From Arbacia lixula (lineage: Eukaryota; Echinodermata; Echinoidea; Arbacioida; Arbaciidae): 64,000 bases of DNA. Positions within the stretch are counted from its first letter, which is position 1; the number at the start of each line of letters is the position of its first letter. Under the pieces are notes generated by a model. The model was not told the DNA's origin, ran no database searches, and was given only the letters and a program-made list of their open reading frames with translations. This document shows positions 44,776-57,700 of the stretch, one piece after another. The stretch lies in NCBI GenBank assembly GCA_963669155.1, contig OZ022589.1:10942465-11006464 (forward strand), given 5' to 3'. Both the position numbers and the translations under genes were made by a program.

Positions 44776-45086
44776 AAAAAAAAACTTCATTAAAATCAGG
44801 ACTAGATATGACACAAGGTAGACATCAGTGTCAGTTTACATGACTTTTCATTGTCACTTTGGTGATAGAAAAAATATGTTTTCCAAAGGTTTTCATTACA
44901 GTGGTTTTCAAAGAATGGGCCTAGCAGTTGGTTTCAACCTAATAGTAGTCTTATCCCAACACATATTTGCCCCAGATTCAAGTCATGAACACAGACATGT
45001 GTTGTTGTTCTTAAGTTTCCCAGTTATTTTTTAAAAATATTTATTGGTTGGATTTGTTGGATCTGAAGCTACTGTAACACCAAGAA

Positions 45087-45590
45087 GTGAAGTTTGACTC
45101 TCTAGAGTTTTTCACCAAGAAATTCCCTTGTTTGTTGGGTGATGGTGATGTTGATCAAGACAGTCTTGAGAGTGAATTTGCTCACTACCAAGCAGACACC
45201 TCCACGGATACCATTGCTACTGAGACAACAAGAGTGGATGAGAAGTGGCATAAGATTTCGCAACTCACAGATCCTTGCACTGGTGCTAAGATGTACCCCT
45301 CTTTGACTAAAGTAATGAAGGGAATCTTGGTCATCCCTCATTCCAATGCATCATGTGAGCGGGCATTCAGTGTTGTACGGAAGAATCACACCGAATTTCG
45401 TCCAAATTTGAGTGTCAAAACCCTGGAAGCACTCTTGATTGAAAAACTAGCTCATAGCACCCCCTGCTTTCAGAGGGAATGCAACAAGGACATAGTCAGC
45501 AGGGCTAAAAAAGTCACACAGAGTTTCCCCGTGTTCAGGACACCGAAGTTACTCTGCACATATTATCACACAAGTGGAAACATTCAATAG
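45087..45590 (+). pseudogene. hAT-like transposase C-terminal (dimerisation) fragment
   Basis: The 167-residue ORF contains YPSLTKVMKGILVIPHSNAS, then CERAFSVVRKNHTEFRP and LSVKTLEALLIEKL. This is the C-terminal dimerisation region of hAT transposases, in which the S.N..ER.FS pattern is diagnostic. The N-terminal BED finger and the catalytic core were not found upstream, so this is a remnant. Confidence 0.78.
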
Positions 45591-46089
45591 GATCGTGGAG
45601 GTCATAAGTGGTAATCCAGTCCATTTGAAAAGATAAGAGATCTTCACAGCTGATTGGGCATCAAATGGCACATTTCTAGGGCCTGATTGGTTCTTTCGCA
45701 TAGTCAGTGCAGCAGGAGATTATGCTTACATGTATGTTGTAAAGAGCACTAGACAGATATGGATACGTAAAAGAAGGTGCCTGAAACAGCATGCTGTAAA
45801 CGCAGAAACAAAGCAAATGGAAAAAAAAAACAAATCCATCATGGACACCTGCTTGTTTTCCGTTTGAATTGAAAGTTTGAACTAGGGAAAGTAGGAGTCG
45901 CTGTATGAAGAATAGGTTGGTTATCTTTGACTTGCAAGTAATTCAAGTACACATTTGTACCCATTTATGTGGTTGTTTACCTTATCAAACTTTCAAATTC
46001 ATATTTAAATAAACTTTTCCAGATATATCTGAGTTCAAATGTGGAGTGTACAATGGTGTAGCTCACACTGGTGTTCAAACTATGAAATG

Positions 46090-46182
46090 TATTTTTCATG
46101 TTTGTATCATATTTTACTATGTATGTAAATGTTTTTTATGTTGATGGAAATGAATAAAGTTCAATCAATCAATCAATCAATC
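46090..46182 (+). mobile_element. LINE-like 3' tail
   Basis: TTGATGGAAATGAATAAAGTTC is followed by (AATC)n (ATCAATCAATCAATCAATC). AATAAA with a short-unit tail at the 3' end is typical of non-LTR retrotransposons. It may be the far end of the LINE whose 5' half lies at 40.9-42.5 kb, with DNA transposons in between, or a separate 5'-truncated insertion. Confidence 0.5.
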
Positions 46183-49100
46183 ATCAGCTGTGAAGGATAA
46201 ATTAAAGGATGAGCTTGATATGCTTGAAAAGATGGATGTACTAGTAACTAGAGCAATTCGACTGCCCCGCAGTCGATAAATATGCCTCCGCCTCTTTGCT
46301 ATTCTCAGAAAATGTGCATGTTTGGTGGGCAATGTACCATTGCTCCTATGTGAAATGAAAATATCGCATTCTGTTTTTTCAAGTTTAGCCAAGTTTGGCA
46401 ATGTTCATTGACTTTTGACCTCTTACTTCTTTGACTTCCAATCTAACCAGTCTGTCTAAATCCATCCTTGTATCAAGTTTGTTTAAAATTAGCCAATTTT
46501 GGGTGAAGTTCATTGACCTTTGACCTTTCAGGAATTTTACCCAAACTTCACCAGTCTACCGCCATGAAATGATTCATCTCTGTACTATCTTTGGTTTGAA
46601 TTGAATCATTAGTATTGGATTCCATGTGAAAAATATCTATTTGGGGGCAATTTTTAGCCAATTTTGGCAAAGTTCATTCACCTTGGATCCCTGACCTTTG
46701 AGAAATTTCACCAAAAATGTCATCAGTCTAGTAGTGATCCATCTTTGCACCATGTTTGGTTGGTATTGCTCCATTGGATTTGGATATATTTTGAAAATTA
46801 TCACTTTGGGGGCAATTTTTAGCTAATTTTTGGCAAAGTTCATTGACCTTTGAACTCTCAGGAGTTTTACCCAAACTTTCACCAGTCTACCTCCATGAAG
46901 TGATACATCTCTGTATCATATTTGGTTAGAATTGTGCCATTGGATTTGGATTTAGGTTTATTGTGAAAAATATCAATTTTGCAAAGTTCATTGACCTTTG
47001 ACCTCTGACCTTCCAGCAATTTCACCAACAATGTCACCAGTCTATCCCCAAGTAGCAATCTATCTTTGTACCATGTTTAATGAGAATTGCATCCTTGGAT
47101 TTGGATTTATTGTGAAAAAAGGTCAATCTTTGGCCAATTTTCACAAATTTCATTGACCTTTGACCTCTGACCTTTCAGGAATGTTACTAAAAATGTCACC
47201 AGTCTATCCCCAAGTAGTGATACATCTTTGTACCATGTTTAATGAGAATTGCATCATTGGATTTAGATTAATTGCGGAAAAGGTCATTTTTGGGCAATTT
47301 TTACAAAGTTCATTACCCTTCGACCTTTGACCTCAATCAGATTTGACCCCAATTTTATACACTTCATTAGTTATATGCAATACATACATGTACCAAGTTT
47401 GAAGCAAATCTGCTTAACGGTTCTCAAGATATTGCCTAAACGGATTCGGGACGGACGGACGGACGGACGGACGGACGGACGGACAACCCGAAAACATAAT
47501 GCCTCCGGCCACTTCGTGGCGGAGGCATAAAAATCACAGAACCTACTGATTGGGTGTACACACTAGTAGTAGAAGAGAAGCCAAATGGCAAAGTTAGGGT
47601 GTGCATTGATCCGCAGCATGTGAACAAAGCCCTAAAAAAGGGTTCATTACCTCCTCCCAACAATTGAAGATGTGTTGCCACAATTGAGTAATGTCAAGGT
47701 TTTTAGTAAGGCAGACTGCAGCAAAGGTTTTCTTCAGTGTGTGCTAGATGAGGAATCGCCCATGTTGACGACAGTACAAACACTATGGGGATGCATGAGA
47801 TGGAAGCGAATGCCCTTTGGTATCAGTCCAGCTCCAGAGCTGTTTCATCAGAAACTTGAAGGACTAGAGGGTGCTGTCTACGCTGGAAGACGCGAACGCG
47901 AACCATGACGCGAGTGGGATCAATCGGAAGTCGCCGATGGCGTGTTATGTCGTCGATGGGAATCGGACGACGGGAAGACCATCCGAAAGCAAATAATTAT
48001 GCCAGAAAAGCTCCATAAGGATGCTATGCGAGATGTGCATTATGGCCCTTTAGGTGCACACCTTGGGCTGAGAAAAACACTGGCGAAAATGAAACTTTGG
48101 TTCTACTGTAGATGCACATTCTTTTCTTAGGACATGTGACATGTGTGCGAAAAGGAAGTCTCCTCTGAGGCAACGACAGGCGCCACTACAACAGAGTAGG
48201 GTGGGTGTCCCAATGGAAAGAATCGCGCAGGATTTGATGGAACCATTGCCGAAGACAGAGTCAGGCAACAGATGGATTCTGGTGGTAGGGGATTACCACA
48301 CAAAATGGGTCGAGGCCTATGCATTGCCTGATGCAAGGGCCGAGACTGTGGCAAGGAAATTTGTTGAGGAATTCATCAGCCGCTTCGGTGTACCAAATAA
48401 AATCCATTCCGATCAGGGTTCAAATTTTGAATCACACTTGTTTGCTGAAGTGTGTGTACTGCTCAGAGTGACCAAAACGAGAATTACTCCTTACAATCCA
48501 AAATCAGATGGCAAATATGCTCATGCTTGGCCGAGAGACAAAACTGCCGGTTGACCTCACAACACAAACCATAGAGGATAAAGAGTTAGACAATGAGGAC
48601 TATGCCTAGAAATTAAGAACCAAGATCAAAAAAGCTCATCAAAGAGCTCAGGCATGTACAGGAAAAGTTGCCGTCCATCAGAAACGAAACAACAGGAAAG
48701 CACGATCTCATGGATTGCGAAAAGGAATGTTCGTCTGGATGCGTGATCCGTCTTAACAAAAGGGCCTCTCACCCAAACTCCAACTACACTGGAAAGGACC
48801 ATTCCTGATAATTACTGAATTATCAGATGTTATTTTCCGACTTCAAGCAAGCCCCCGTTCAAAACCCATAGTTGTACATGCAGATCGACTAAAACCCTAT
48901 GAAGGGGAGGAGGTACACAAGTGGACTTGGGAACCACCATAAACAGTGAAAGATGTTACTCATACTCAAGAATTGCTTCTTGATCAAATCAGTGATGATG
49001 TGGAAGAAACAAATCAAGCTGCTGAATAAGATTCTGAATTGTCGCAAGATGAGGTGGCTGGACAAAATGATAACTCGATGGTCATACAACCACATGCTAG

Positions 49101-49230
49101 CAGTGATCACAAATTGGACAATCCCTCTCAAGTGTCCCATTCAAGTGACAAAAATGAAAGTAATTCAAAAAGAAATCCGCCAAAACGAACTAGGCATAGA
49201 CCAAAGTACCTAGAAGATTATCATCTGATC
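46183..49230 (+). mobile_element. Ty3/Gypsy-type LTR retrotransposon fossil (pol region)
   Basis: Parts recognised in order: the start of a reverse transcriptase (46183-46249); after an inserted repeat, more reverse transcriptase (about 47540-47880); an integrase zinc-binding region (about 47960-48110); an integrase core (about 48140-48530); and an integrase C-terminal region ending near 49225. RNase H and gag were not recognised, nor were two LTRs. The element is broken, with roughly half a dozen breaks in the pol reading frame plus the 1.28-kb insertion. Moderately old: the domains are still readable by eye. Confidence 0.82.
46250..47530 (-). mobile_element. Repeat element Y, copy 2, inserted in the Gypsy fossil
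   Basis: Reverse-orientation copy of 27686-29156, about 1.28 kb. The edges AGAGCAATTCGACTGC (46250) and GTGGCGGAGGCATA (47530) match the ends of copy 1. The body has the same TGACCTTTGACCT-bearing units but fewer of them. Reverse transcriptase coding flanks it on both sides, so it inserted into the retrotransposon and is younger than it. Confidence 0.82.
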
Positions 49231-49276
49231 TGTAATTCGTTAATTATAAAAAAAACCTAAGATTACATCATATGGC

Positions 49277-50152
49277 ATGAGCATTGGTGCTCTTCAGTGT
49301 GATTATCTCCGTTATTTTGCTATACAGATGACTGACAAGCTGCAACATACCTATGTGTGTAGGCGATGCAATGAGGACTTTGAGAAGGAGGGAGATCTCA
49401 ACCAGCATCTACCACGAGAGAACCGCATAAACCGGGGGCACATTTATGCTTGTCGCAAATGCAGCTACACAACCCATCGTAACTTCAACCTCAGGCGTCA
49501 TCTGGTTTTAATGCATAACAGGAATGACATCAGGGCAGTCAAACACCAGGAAAGACGTACCCCACACCGTGATGAGGTCCCTCCCAAGTCTTCTACCAGT
49601 GCGCCGGTTTCTGCTGAACCATCCACTAACACGGCCGTTACCAAAGAGGCATTTCCTGTGCGGATCTGCACACAAACGTCTCCAAAGCCATCAACCATCA
49701 CAAGCCCTGCACTTTCGCTCTCGGCATCCCCAAACCCGGCCTTTCACCATGTCCAGCCCTCCGACCCCACTCTCTGGAAAGCCTCTGGAAAGCATCAGAA
49801 TGCCATGATAGTTTCCACCAGCAGCAGCAGCGAGTCAGAAGCTGACGCAAATCTGACCACCGCCCCACAACAACCGGAACCAAACACTACCCAGCATCAA
49901 CCTCAGCCAACCCAGCATGCAGGTACAGCTAGCGACAAGATCCTGGCTACTGCCATCAAGAAGAAGACAACAAGGGTTGTATTGAGAGCTTGTGCCAAAG
50001 CAGTTCGCCAAAAATTCCTTGTATTGCTGACAATACGTAAACAGGTGGGTTGGTTTCATACACTATATGTTTGTTTCAAGAACAGGACAAAAACTGGAAT
50101 TTTCATATATATATATACCAGATACATATTTAAAGGTATGTTTTGTTTATGA
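49277..50152 (+). CDS. Two-finger C2H2 protein ORF, origin unclear
   Basis: 291-residue open frame. Two C2H2 fingers lie near residues 25-80: YVCRRCNEDFEKEGDLNQH with a loose end, and YACRKCSYTTHRNFNLRRHL followed by H. After them is a low-complexity S/T/P/Q region (residues 95-215), then a basic segment (KKKTTRVVLRACAKAVRQKF). CAG/GTGGGT at about 50044 could be a splice donor, in which case the last 35 residues are intron. It begins 50 bases after the end of the Gypsy pol region, on the same strand. It could be an accessory ORF of a retroelement or a host gene exon. I do not recognise an orthologue. Confidence 0.45.
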   Translation: MSIGALQCDYLRYFAIQMTDKLQHTYVCRRCNEDFEKEGDLNQHLPRENRINRGHIYACRKCSYTTHRNFNLRRHLVLMHNRNDIRAVKHQERRTPHRDEVPPKSSTSAPVSAEPSTNTAVTKEAFPVRICTQTSPKPSTITSPALSLSASPNPAFHHVQPSDPTLWKASGKHQNAMIVSTSSSSESEADANLTTAPQQPEPNTTQHQPQPTQHAGTASDKILATAIKKKTTRVVLRACAKAVRQKFLVLLTIRKQVGWFHTLYVCFKNRTKTGIFIYIYTRYIFKGMFCL

Positions 50153-51240
50153 TTACCTTGTAAACTTTCAGTACGGTGTTGTTGGACTTGGAAATGGTCA
50201 CTTGTATATAGATTCCAACATTGTGCTTCCTAGTGATTTATGACAGATTGTAAAGTCTGTTTTGAGGTATGTCTTTCTTTCCCCTGCGCTACCTTCCTTT
50301 TCTGTCATCTGTCACTTTTGCTTTCTCTTTTTCAGTTATATCTATTCCTTCTCAGCTAGCCATATCTAGCCTTTGCCTCATGCTTTGCTTCTTCTCTTAG
50401 GCTATCTTTGCTCATTTTATCCGATATCTTTCTTGTTCAGTACCACCTGACAGTTGTGCATGTACAGTATATTAATGCCATATGATCTTGTACTCGGTAT
50501 AATTATAATTTGTGATATTACAAATAGTGTGTTTACGGCAGCTTCCTCAGGTATTCAATGATTCTCAGAAGTTTGCATTCACATTCCTATATTTTATGCA
50601 ATCCGTACAGGGTGTTTAGGAAAAGGCACATTGCCGTATATATACATTATACAGTATCCTGAAGTTGTGCCAAAGAAACATATTGCCAAACGTGTGTTAA
50701 GAAATATTTTTATATATGCTATACGATGATATATCTTCTGATTGTTAAAGCTAATACCTTGTCATAGCTATTGGTGCTACATTACGGTTTGTAAATAGGT
50801 TTTTACTTAATTTGTTTAAAAAAATTGTTCATTCTCAATTTTGTTGAGTTTCAGATCCATTTGAGACTGGGACGTTTCAATCTTGGTAGAGGGAAATGTA
50901 ACAAAACTGTGATTCAGGCAATAGGGTCTAGTCTAGCAAGTCTACCTATTCCTCTCCTACTCCAGCTGTCCGTCTGTATTTCCCTTGCGAGTGATATGTG
51001 CATGTATACAGTGCCTGCTCATTGTTGATAGTCGATCCAAATATGAGCATGGCATGAGTGAGTGAACATAGTTGAGGTGCCTGCCAGCCATAAACTTTGG
51101 CTAGTAACCCGAGTGTGTGGGTAACAACACACGAAACTTTAACAGTGAAGTCAATTTGTTACAATATCTGCTATATGTGATAGGGAGAATTGGAGTATCA
51201 GTGTGTGCATTTAAGTTGCTATCTGTAGAAAGCCAACGCA
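50153..51240. other. Noncoding stretch after the C2H2 ORF
   Basis: AT-rich with a CT-rich patch at 50280-50400. No domain, splice-supported exon or element end was recognised. ORF 50825-51028 has no protein-like features. Confidence 0.5.
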
Positions 51241-51299
51241 TTATGGTTCCACCATGTCTGCCTTCGCTACTTTTACGACTGAATGGTACCACGTACCAA

Positions 51300-51640
51300 G
51301 TAACTATCCGTAGCTTGAGTGGGATCATGAGTGTGGTCAAAACCCATTGTCTTCAGAGCCAAAAGAACCTAGAGTGGTATTTTAAAAGCGGCCAGCCATT
51401 GGTAATTCATGTATTCGTGAGCACCTGTTAGTTATTTTGAGATAGCCGAGTGAGGCACCCTGCCCCACTGAGCCAAGTAAGATGACATGGACACTTCCTT
51501 TCCAGAATATCAAATGACTTCCCTCAGACATTTGGAGCTTCAGAGGTTTTTTTTTTTCTTCAGAATACCACCTGTGGTTCTCTTGGTCCTTTGGACAATA
51601 GGTTTTGACTACACTTCCCACTCCAGTTGTTTGCAGAATA
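51300..51640. repeat. Inverted repeat of unknown family
   Basis: Left arm CTTGAGTGGGATCATGAGTG, then GGTCAAAACCCATTGTC and AGTGGTATT (about 51313-51382). Right arm ACCACCTGTGGTTCTCTTGG, then TGGACAATAGGTTTTGAC and ACTTCCCACTCCAG (about 51565-51626). The arms pair at roughly 75 percent. The middle is unique. Probably an old MITE ending some 80 bases from the EEP gene stop. Confidence 0.55.
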
Positions 51641-51711
51641 CGACCCCTAGGACCTTTTGGTATGAGCTACAAGATCTTTCCATCATTAGGCCCCGATGCT
51701 CTCATCATACA

Positions 51712-54700
51712 TCATGACTGGAAGGCAAACTTAGCCTTCAAGAGGAGGTGGTCCGAGGGGAATGTCTGGTTGGGACACGCCCAGAACGGGGCGATGAGGC
51801 TCTGGTCAACGACCCCCTCCACACCCAGGCACAGCAGGGTCCCAGAGGAGAACCAGATGTAGTCCAGGGTCCGCACTCCGGAGGGAGGGGGCAGGGAGGC
51901 GTTTAGGGCTGGGTCCATGACGGCTGCAGGGAAGTGTCTTGGAGTGGCATTGGAACCTGAAGACTGTGTCAAAGAAGAAAGAAAGAGATAATACAATGGA
52001 CGTCCCATCTCAAAGCCATGTGTGCAATAACTAGTGACCTCAATATTCATTATTATACTTGGAATATATTGCATACGTCATGCTTTACAGGGTATACAAA
52101 AAAATGAATAAAAGATGTGTGCAATAAACGCTTTACAAATTGGTCATGTGAATCCAAAGACAGTGTTTGTGTGTGTAGAGTGAAAGAGATAGAAAGAACA
52201 AATAGGTCTCTTCACATAAACGAAATGTGAAATAAAAGCTAAATGAATTACAAAAGTGTCTGATATTGATGGGGGAAGTGGTGAACTGCATTGATATGTT
52301 GATGGAAGAGAGAGGATGATTTAATAGGACTCTTCAGTAAATGACTACACCAGAACAAAGTGTGACGTCATATGAGCATATTGTCAGGACAACTGGTTCT
52401 TAGCTATGTGGGAAGAGCAAACTGCCCTGATACCATAGCATAGACTCTCCTTTTGCTAGACATTGTCATGCTAAACAATGTCCTACCAGTGCCATTCTCA
52501 CATGAGTAATGCTGTTTAGAACCAGAAACCTGCATATTACAGAATATGATGATATCACCTTGGTGATCTATAACACAAATTACATAACTAAAATCCAAAG
52601 TATGTGTTTATGATTGTACAGTCAAAGAGAAAGACAGAAAGAGAAACTGGATCTCTTCATCAACTGACTACACCTCATAGAGATACACTCCAGCTCAAAG
52701 GAATTGGCATAGGGAAAGGGAAAGGGAAGAAAGGGAAGGAACCGCAGTTTTAAACCACAGTACATTTTGTCCAGTTCAGCATGAAACACAATGCTTTAGC
52801 CTAAAATGCATCATGTTTCATGCTGGACTGGACAAAATATCTACCTTCAATATATTATTTACTTCATTCAGCACACTATGATGATGTAAGAAACATGACC
52901 AACATGCAACAGTTTTTTAAGAGTATGAATGAAAACATGGACAAATATGGACAATACAAACAGTAGTGATACGTACCTCTTCTTGTAACAGGCCATTGAG
53001 TTTATTGTGACTGCTATAAGCTTCCAGCCAGATGGGTGCATAATCATCTGTGTAGTTTGTGTAGGGTGGTTCTTCCCCCTTTCATGAATGAAAGACACAA
53101 TAATAAAGAGGAATACAATCCTGATAATGGGTTGAATGGAATTGGGTCTGTCTACAGTAAAGGGATATTTTTTGGCACAACTGAATCATTTGACCACCTT
53201 GCCCAACCAAAATATGACAGAGCGTTGAATTGATTTCCTCTAAAATAACTTCAGCTCAAATCCTGCTCTGATGTTCATTATATATTTCTAAACTAAGCCT
53301 GTACATATTTGCTATATCACAGTGCTAACAGGACGGATGAGTGTGTTACAAACTCGTCTGTCCCGTGACCGACGCGCTGTGGCAAATTTGTACAGGGCAA
53401 ATTTTCTGAAGGATACAAAACCTTGAAAAGTGCAAATCAATACATTTTTTTGATATTTCATTATTATTGGCTGACTTATTGAAGAGACAAAAGAAAAATA
53501 ATTTGAATTTAAGAGATTTATGCAAATGTTAAAGTGAATTTAACAGACATATACCCATTACTGTAGACAGACCCAATTATAGTTGAAAAATCAAGACTGA
53601 TGGCTAAACCTTGAGATAAATGAGGCACATCACAAGGAATTTATTTAGGTTGAAACATGTTTCATAAATTGCTCTCCTGTAAACTTATTCTGTAAAAGGA
53701 AGGTTGGCAAGTGATGCTACGGTATTATCTTGTTTATGCATGGTACTAAAAAAAATGAAAAATCTGTATAATATGTCATATTGTAACCAATGATCGGGAT
53801 TTATTCCTAGCAATTATGACCTTTCAAACCCTTTGCCAGGCTCCTCTCAATACTTATTCAACAGTAACATCTTGGCTTCCCTTATGCTTCGATGCGCCCA
53901 AGAGAGATGAGTGAGATTGCAGTACGCACTTTCAAGAAGATAGATATTTCACTATTGTTTCAGTGGTAAGTGAAGGATAATGCATGAAAATGGTCATTTG
54001 GGGTTCTGTAGCTACTCCTAACATCACTGAGGAAATCGGGTACACAGACCTTCCTCCTAAAACCTATTTGCGTCCAATACATTACAAATAGACACAATTA
54101 CATGTTTGAAAGAGAAGAAAGAACACATTAGGATAATACCAGTAGGCTTACTTGAATTGTTGAATATGAGCTCTTCAGGGAAGAGAATGAGTGTTGAAAC
54201 CAATTAGGAAGAACATCCACCAGGCAAATTTCCTGGAAAAGACAAAAGAGAAGATAAAAGAAAAATACAAAGATAATTTGAGAGACGTATAGTACATTGC
54301 AGACCCCCAAAACACTAACAGACTTTGCATATGGATATAAGACTTACAGCTGTAAACAAACTCTCACACTTACCTACCAGATTATACGACAAAGAAGTAC
54401 AAAAAGGAAAGATGAATATACAGGAATGAACAAATCAAATATAATGATACAACTTACCTGCTCAGTCCTAATGCCATGAAACCAGAGTGGGAACTCTTGA
54501 GATGCTGTTTATTGAGGTCATCATGGCAACAATAGATTAATCAATATACATGAATGGCTGAATGAATGGTTCGTCAAAGTAACAACCCATTGATCAATAT
54601 ACATGAATAAGTGAACGAATCGTCTCACCTGCTCAGTCCCAACACCTTCGCATTGGAGAGGGAAATCCCTGAGATGCTGCTTGCTCCGGTCGTCAAGGCA

Positions 54701-57700
54701 ACCGTCTCTGATGAGCTGGTAGCCAGGCATGGAGGGCTGGTGGTTGAAGTCTCCACAGAGGATGCAGGCAGCGCCCGGCTCAGAGATCTCAGCGAGTCTG
54801 CGGATGGCGAAGGCAGCCTGGGTAATGGACAGTCACAAGATAAAGGATAATTGTTGTGAGCAATAGAACTTTCTTTTTATTTCATTTACAGGGTAAAGCA
54901 CGCTGTCTTTACAAATGACTGGATGCCTAAAATTTCTGGGAAAAAACGTACTTGAATTAAGATGTTTTAGGTAGGTTTCAGTAGGTTTCTTATTCATAAA
55001 TAAGAGTCTTAAAATAGTGAAATTTTTGTTAGTAAAAGTGTAAAATTTATTGTAGAATGGTGCATTTTCACTTGTGAACTTTTCCCTCAGCACCATCTAT
55101 CACCATTCTTAGCTCATATCATTGTTTAATTTCCCTCAAGCAAAAGCTAATAGCAGTCTTATGCAAGTGAAGTGCACTGGAATAGGCATATATGAAGTCA
55201 TCTGATCTGTTTTCCTTTTCATCCCATCAGTGTGTCAATTATCAGGATACAATTCAACCGCGTGCTCCCAACGGTGACAATCTTTTGTAATAATTAATTT
55301 GATAAAGCGGTATTGCGATACAACTGCCACATTCGGAGGACCTACACTACAGCTCAAAGGAATTGGAATAGGGAAAGGGAAAGGGAAGAAAGGGAAGGAG
55401 CCGCAGTTTTAAACCGCGATATATTTTGCCGAGTTCAACATGAAACATGATGCTTTTTAGGCTAAACCATCATGTTCACCATGCTGAACTGGACAAAATA
55501 TACTGAGGTTTTAAACTGCGGCTCCTTCCCTTTCTTCCCTTTCCCTTTCCCTATGACAATTCCTTTGAGCTGTAGTGTACTTGTGGTTTGATATTTTAGT
55601 CCTAGTGTTCCAACCCTTGACTTGTATTAAAGGAACTTCTTATGTTCATATTCTCAGTCACGAACCTGTACGGTGTTGAGGTCGGGCACGATACGGGTCT
55701 GCCACACCAGATGGACGTTCGCAATTGTCAGAGGGCGCCCTGTCTTTCGGCACTGAAACATGGTCAGCAGCATAGGTGTCTCGTACTCTGCACGTTTCTG
55801 TATGGCCTCCCTCACATTCTCATCTACCTGCTCTTTCTTCAGTGCCTAGATATTTAACAGCAATAACAATTCATCATTCTGTTTTTTTTCTTTATGAGGG
55901 TTCAGCAGTAATTTAGCTATAAACTAGGATATTTTACAAAGATATTATAAGATGCGCTGAAGATTCTCTGCAATCTGATTCGTTAATTACAGTGCATTTT
56001 TTTTACTGGCAGCACGCAATATCGCGATACCAAGAATTAATATTATCGATACCGACGCTAATGGCAGCACCCACGAATCTCGAGAAGCTTCGATAAAGTT
56101 AGGTGAAGAATTGAAACAATTTTTGGACGGTACAGACATTGTCAATAAGTACAAATTTACCCCAAAGCATCAAACACTCATGGTAGTTCTAAACATAAAG
56201 ACTCTATTTCTCCACTATTTGGACACTTGTCAATGAAAAAGTAAACAATTTTAGTCTTGGCAGATTTTCCAATCATTGATGATGAAGATGGATCCCTACA
56301 ATCTGATTGGTCAATCTGCGCCTCGTGGGTTAAACCATTCCAAATTTAAACTTGTGCATTCAATTCTTACCAATCCATTCATGCCTGTGCATCATTTGTG
56401 ACCTGATTTATGATTAAGGTATCTCACAACAATTATTCCCGGTACCACTTGAAAAGCAGACCACTGCAGTTGTTGATGTGGTAAGTACAGTGCATAGAGC
56501 ATTACAATAGCGCAGAATCATATAACACGGTTTTCACCAGTCATTTTGTTTGTAGTTGTGCAATAGACCTTTCAACTTTGAGGGCGTTTTTTCAGATAAT
56601 TATGGGAGATGAAATCGCTATCTAGCCCCTGCAGAGACTACTTTTCAACTTAATAATATCATACACTCCAGCTCAAAGGAATTGGCATAGGGAGAGGGAA
56701 TGGGAAGAAAGGGAAGGAGCCGCAGTTGTAAACCGCGGTATATTTTTTCCAGTTCAGCTTGAAACATGATGCTTTTTAGGCTTAAGTATCGTGTTTCAAG
56801 CTGAACTGGACAAAATATACTGCAATTTAAAACTGCAGCTCCTTCCCTTTCCCTTTCCCTATGCCAATTCCTTTGAGCTGTAGTGTAGGTTAAGCACACT
56901 TGATCATTTACAAAATATGAAAAATATCATTATTTTTACAGGAACATAATTTTCTTTCAGGGTACTTAAATACCTTGAGCTTCAGACATGTATCATTTTC
57001 TCTGCTGCCATCAACCCCCAGCAAAATGGGATATCAGTAACTTACATCAACGATCAAATCCTTGAAGTGCGCCCCCTCTAGTTTCTGCAGCTCCAGGCGG
57101 CTGGAGCGGTAGAACGTAGCCACTCCCTCCTGGATTCCTAGCGCTTTCTGGAAGAAGACACCGCTGAAGCCCTTCTGCCGAAACTCGGGAAGAAGAGTCT
57201 CATGGTAGTACATAGTCTCCACCTTCAAAGAATAAAATGGACAGTGTACTGTATAACAAAACTATTTTTTGCAAACATATATTATCGTAAATGAAGGAGT
57301 TGCAGACATTTTCGCAGGTTGTTGTTTTAACGCATGATACCCAGTGTTTGCGCTACATAATGCTTGCACTGCTCCTAGGCCTTTTATGATATATGTACTC
57401 ATGCAAATGGAAGAAAACAAGCGGCACTTGTACATTGTTATCGCAACGCACGATAGTGCACAGCATGCTATGCTAGCTAGGTAGCGTGCAACGGTACACA
57501 GCTCGTAGTATACCAGTATGCTGTACCTCTACCCCATCGTGAGATCGATTGCGCTGTTACATTTAGGAAACAAAATTAATTACATGTGTCCACACAGATA
57601 AAATACAAGCAGGTCCAATATCAAATTAAATGAATAGGGCCTACTGTGGCCAACAACACATAGGTGCCCTAGGGTTAGTATTTTAGGAGTTTGGAGTCAA

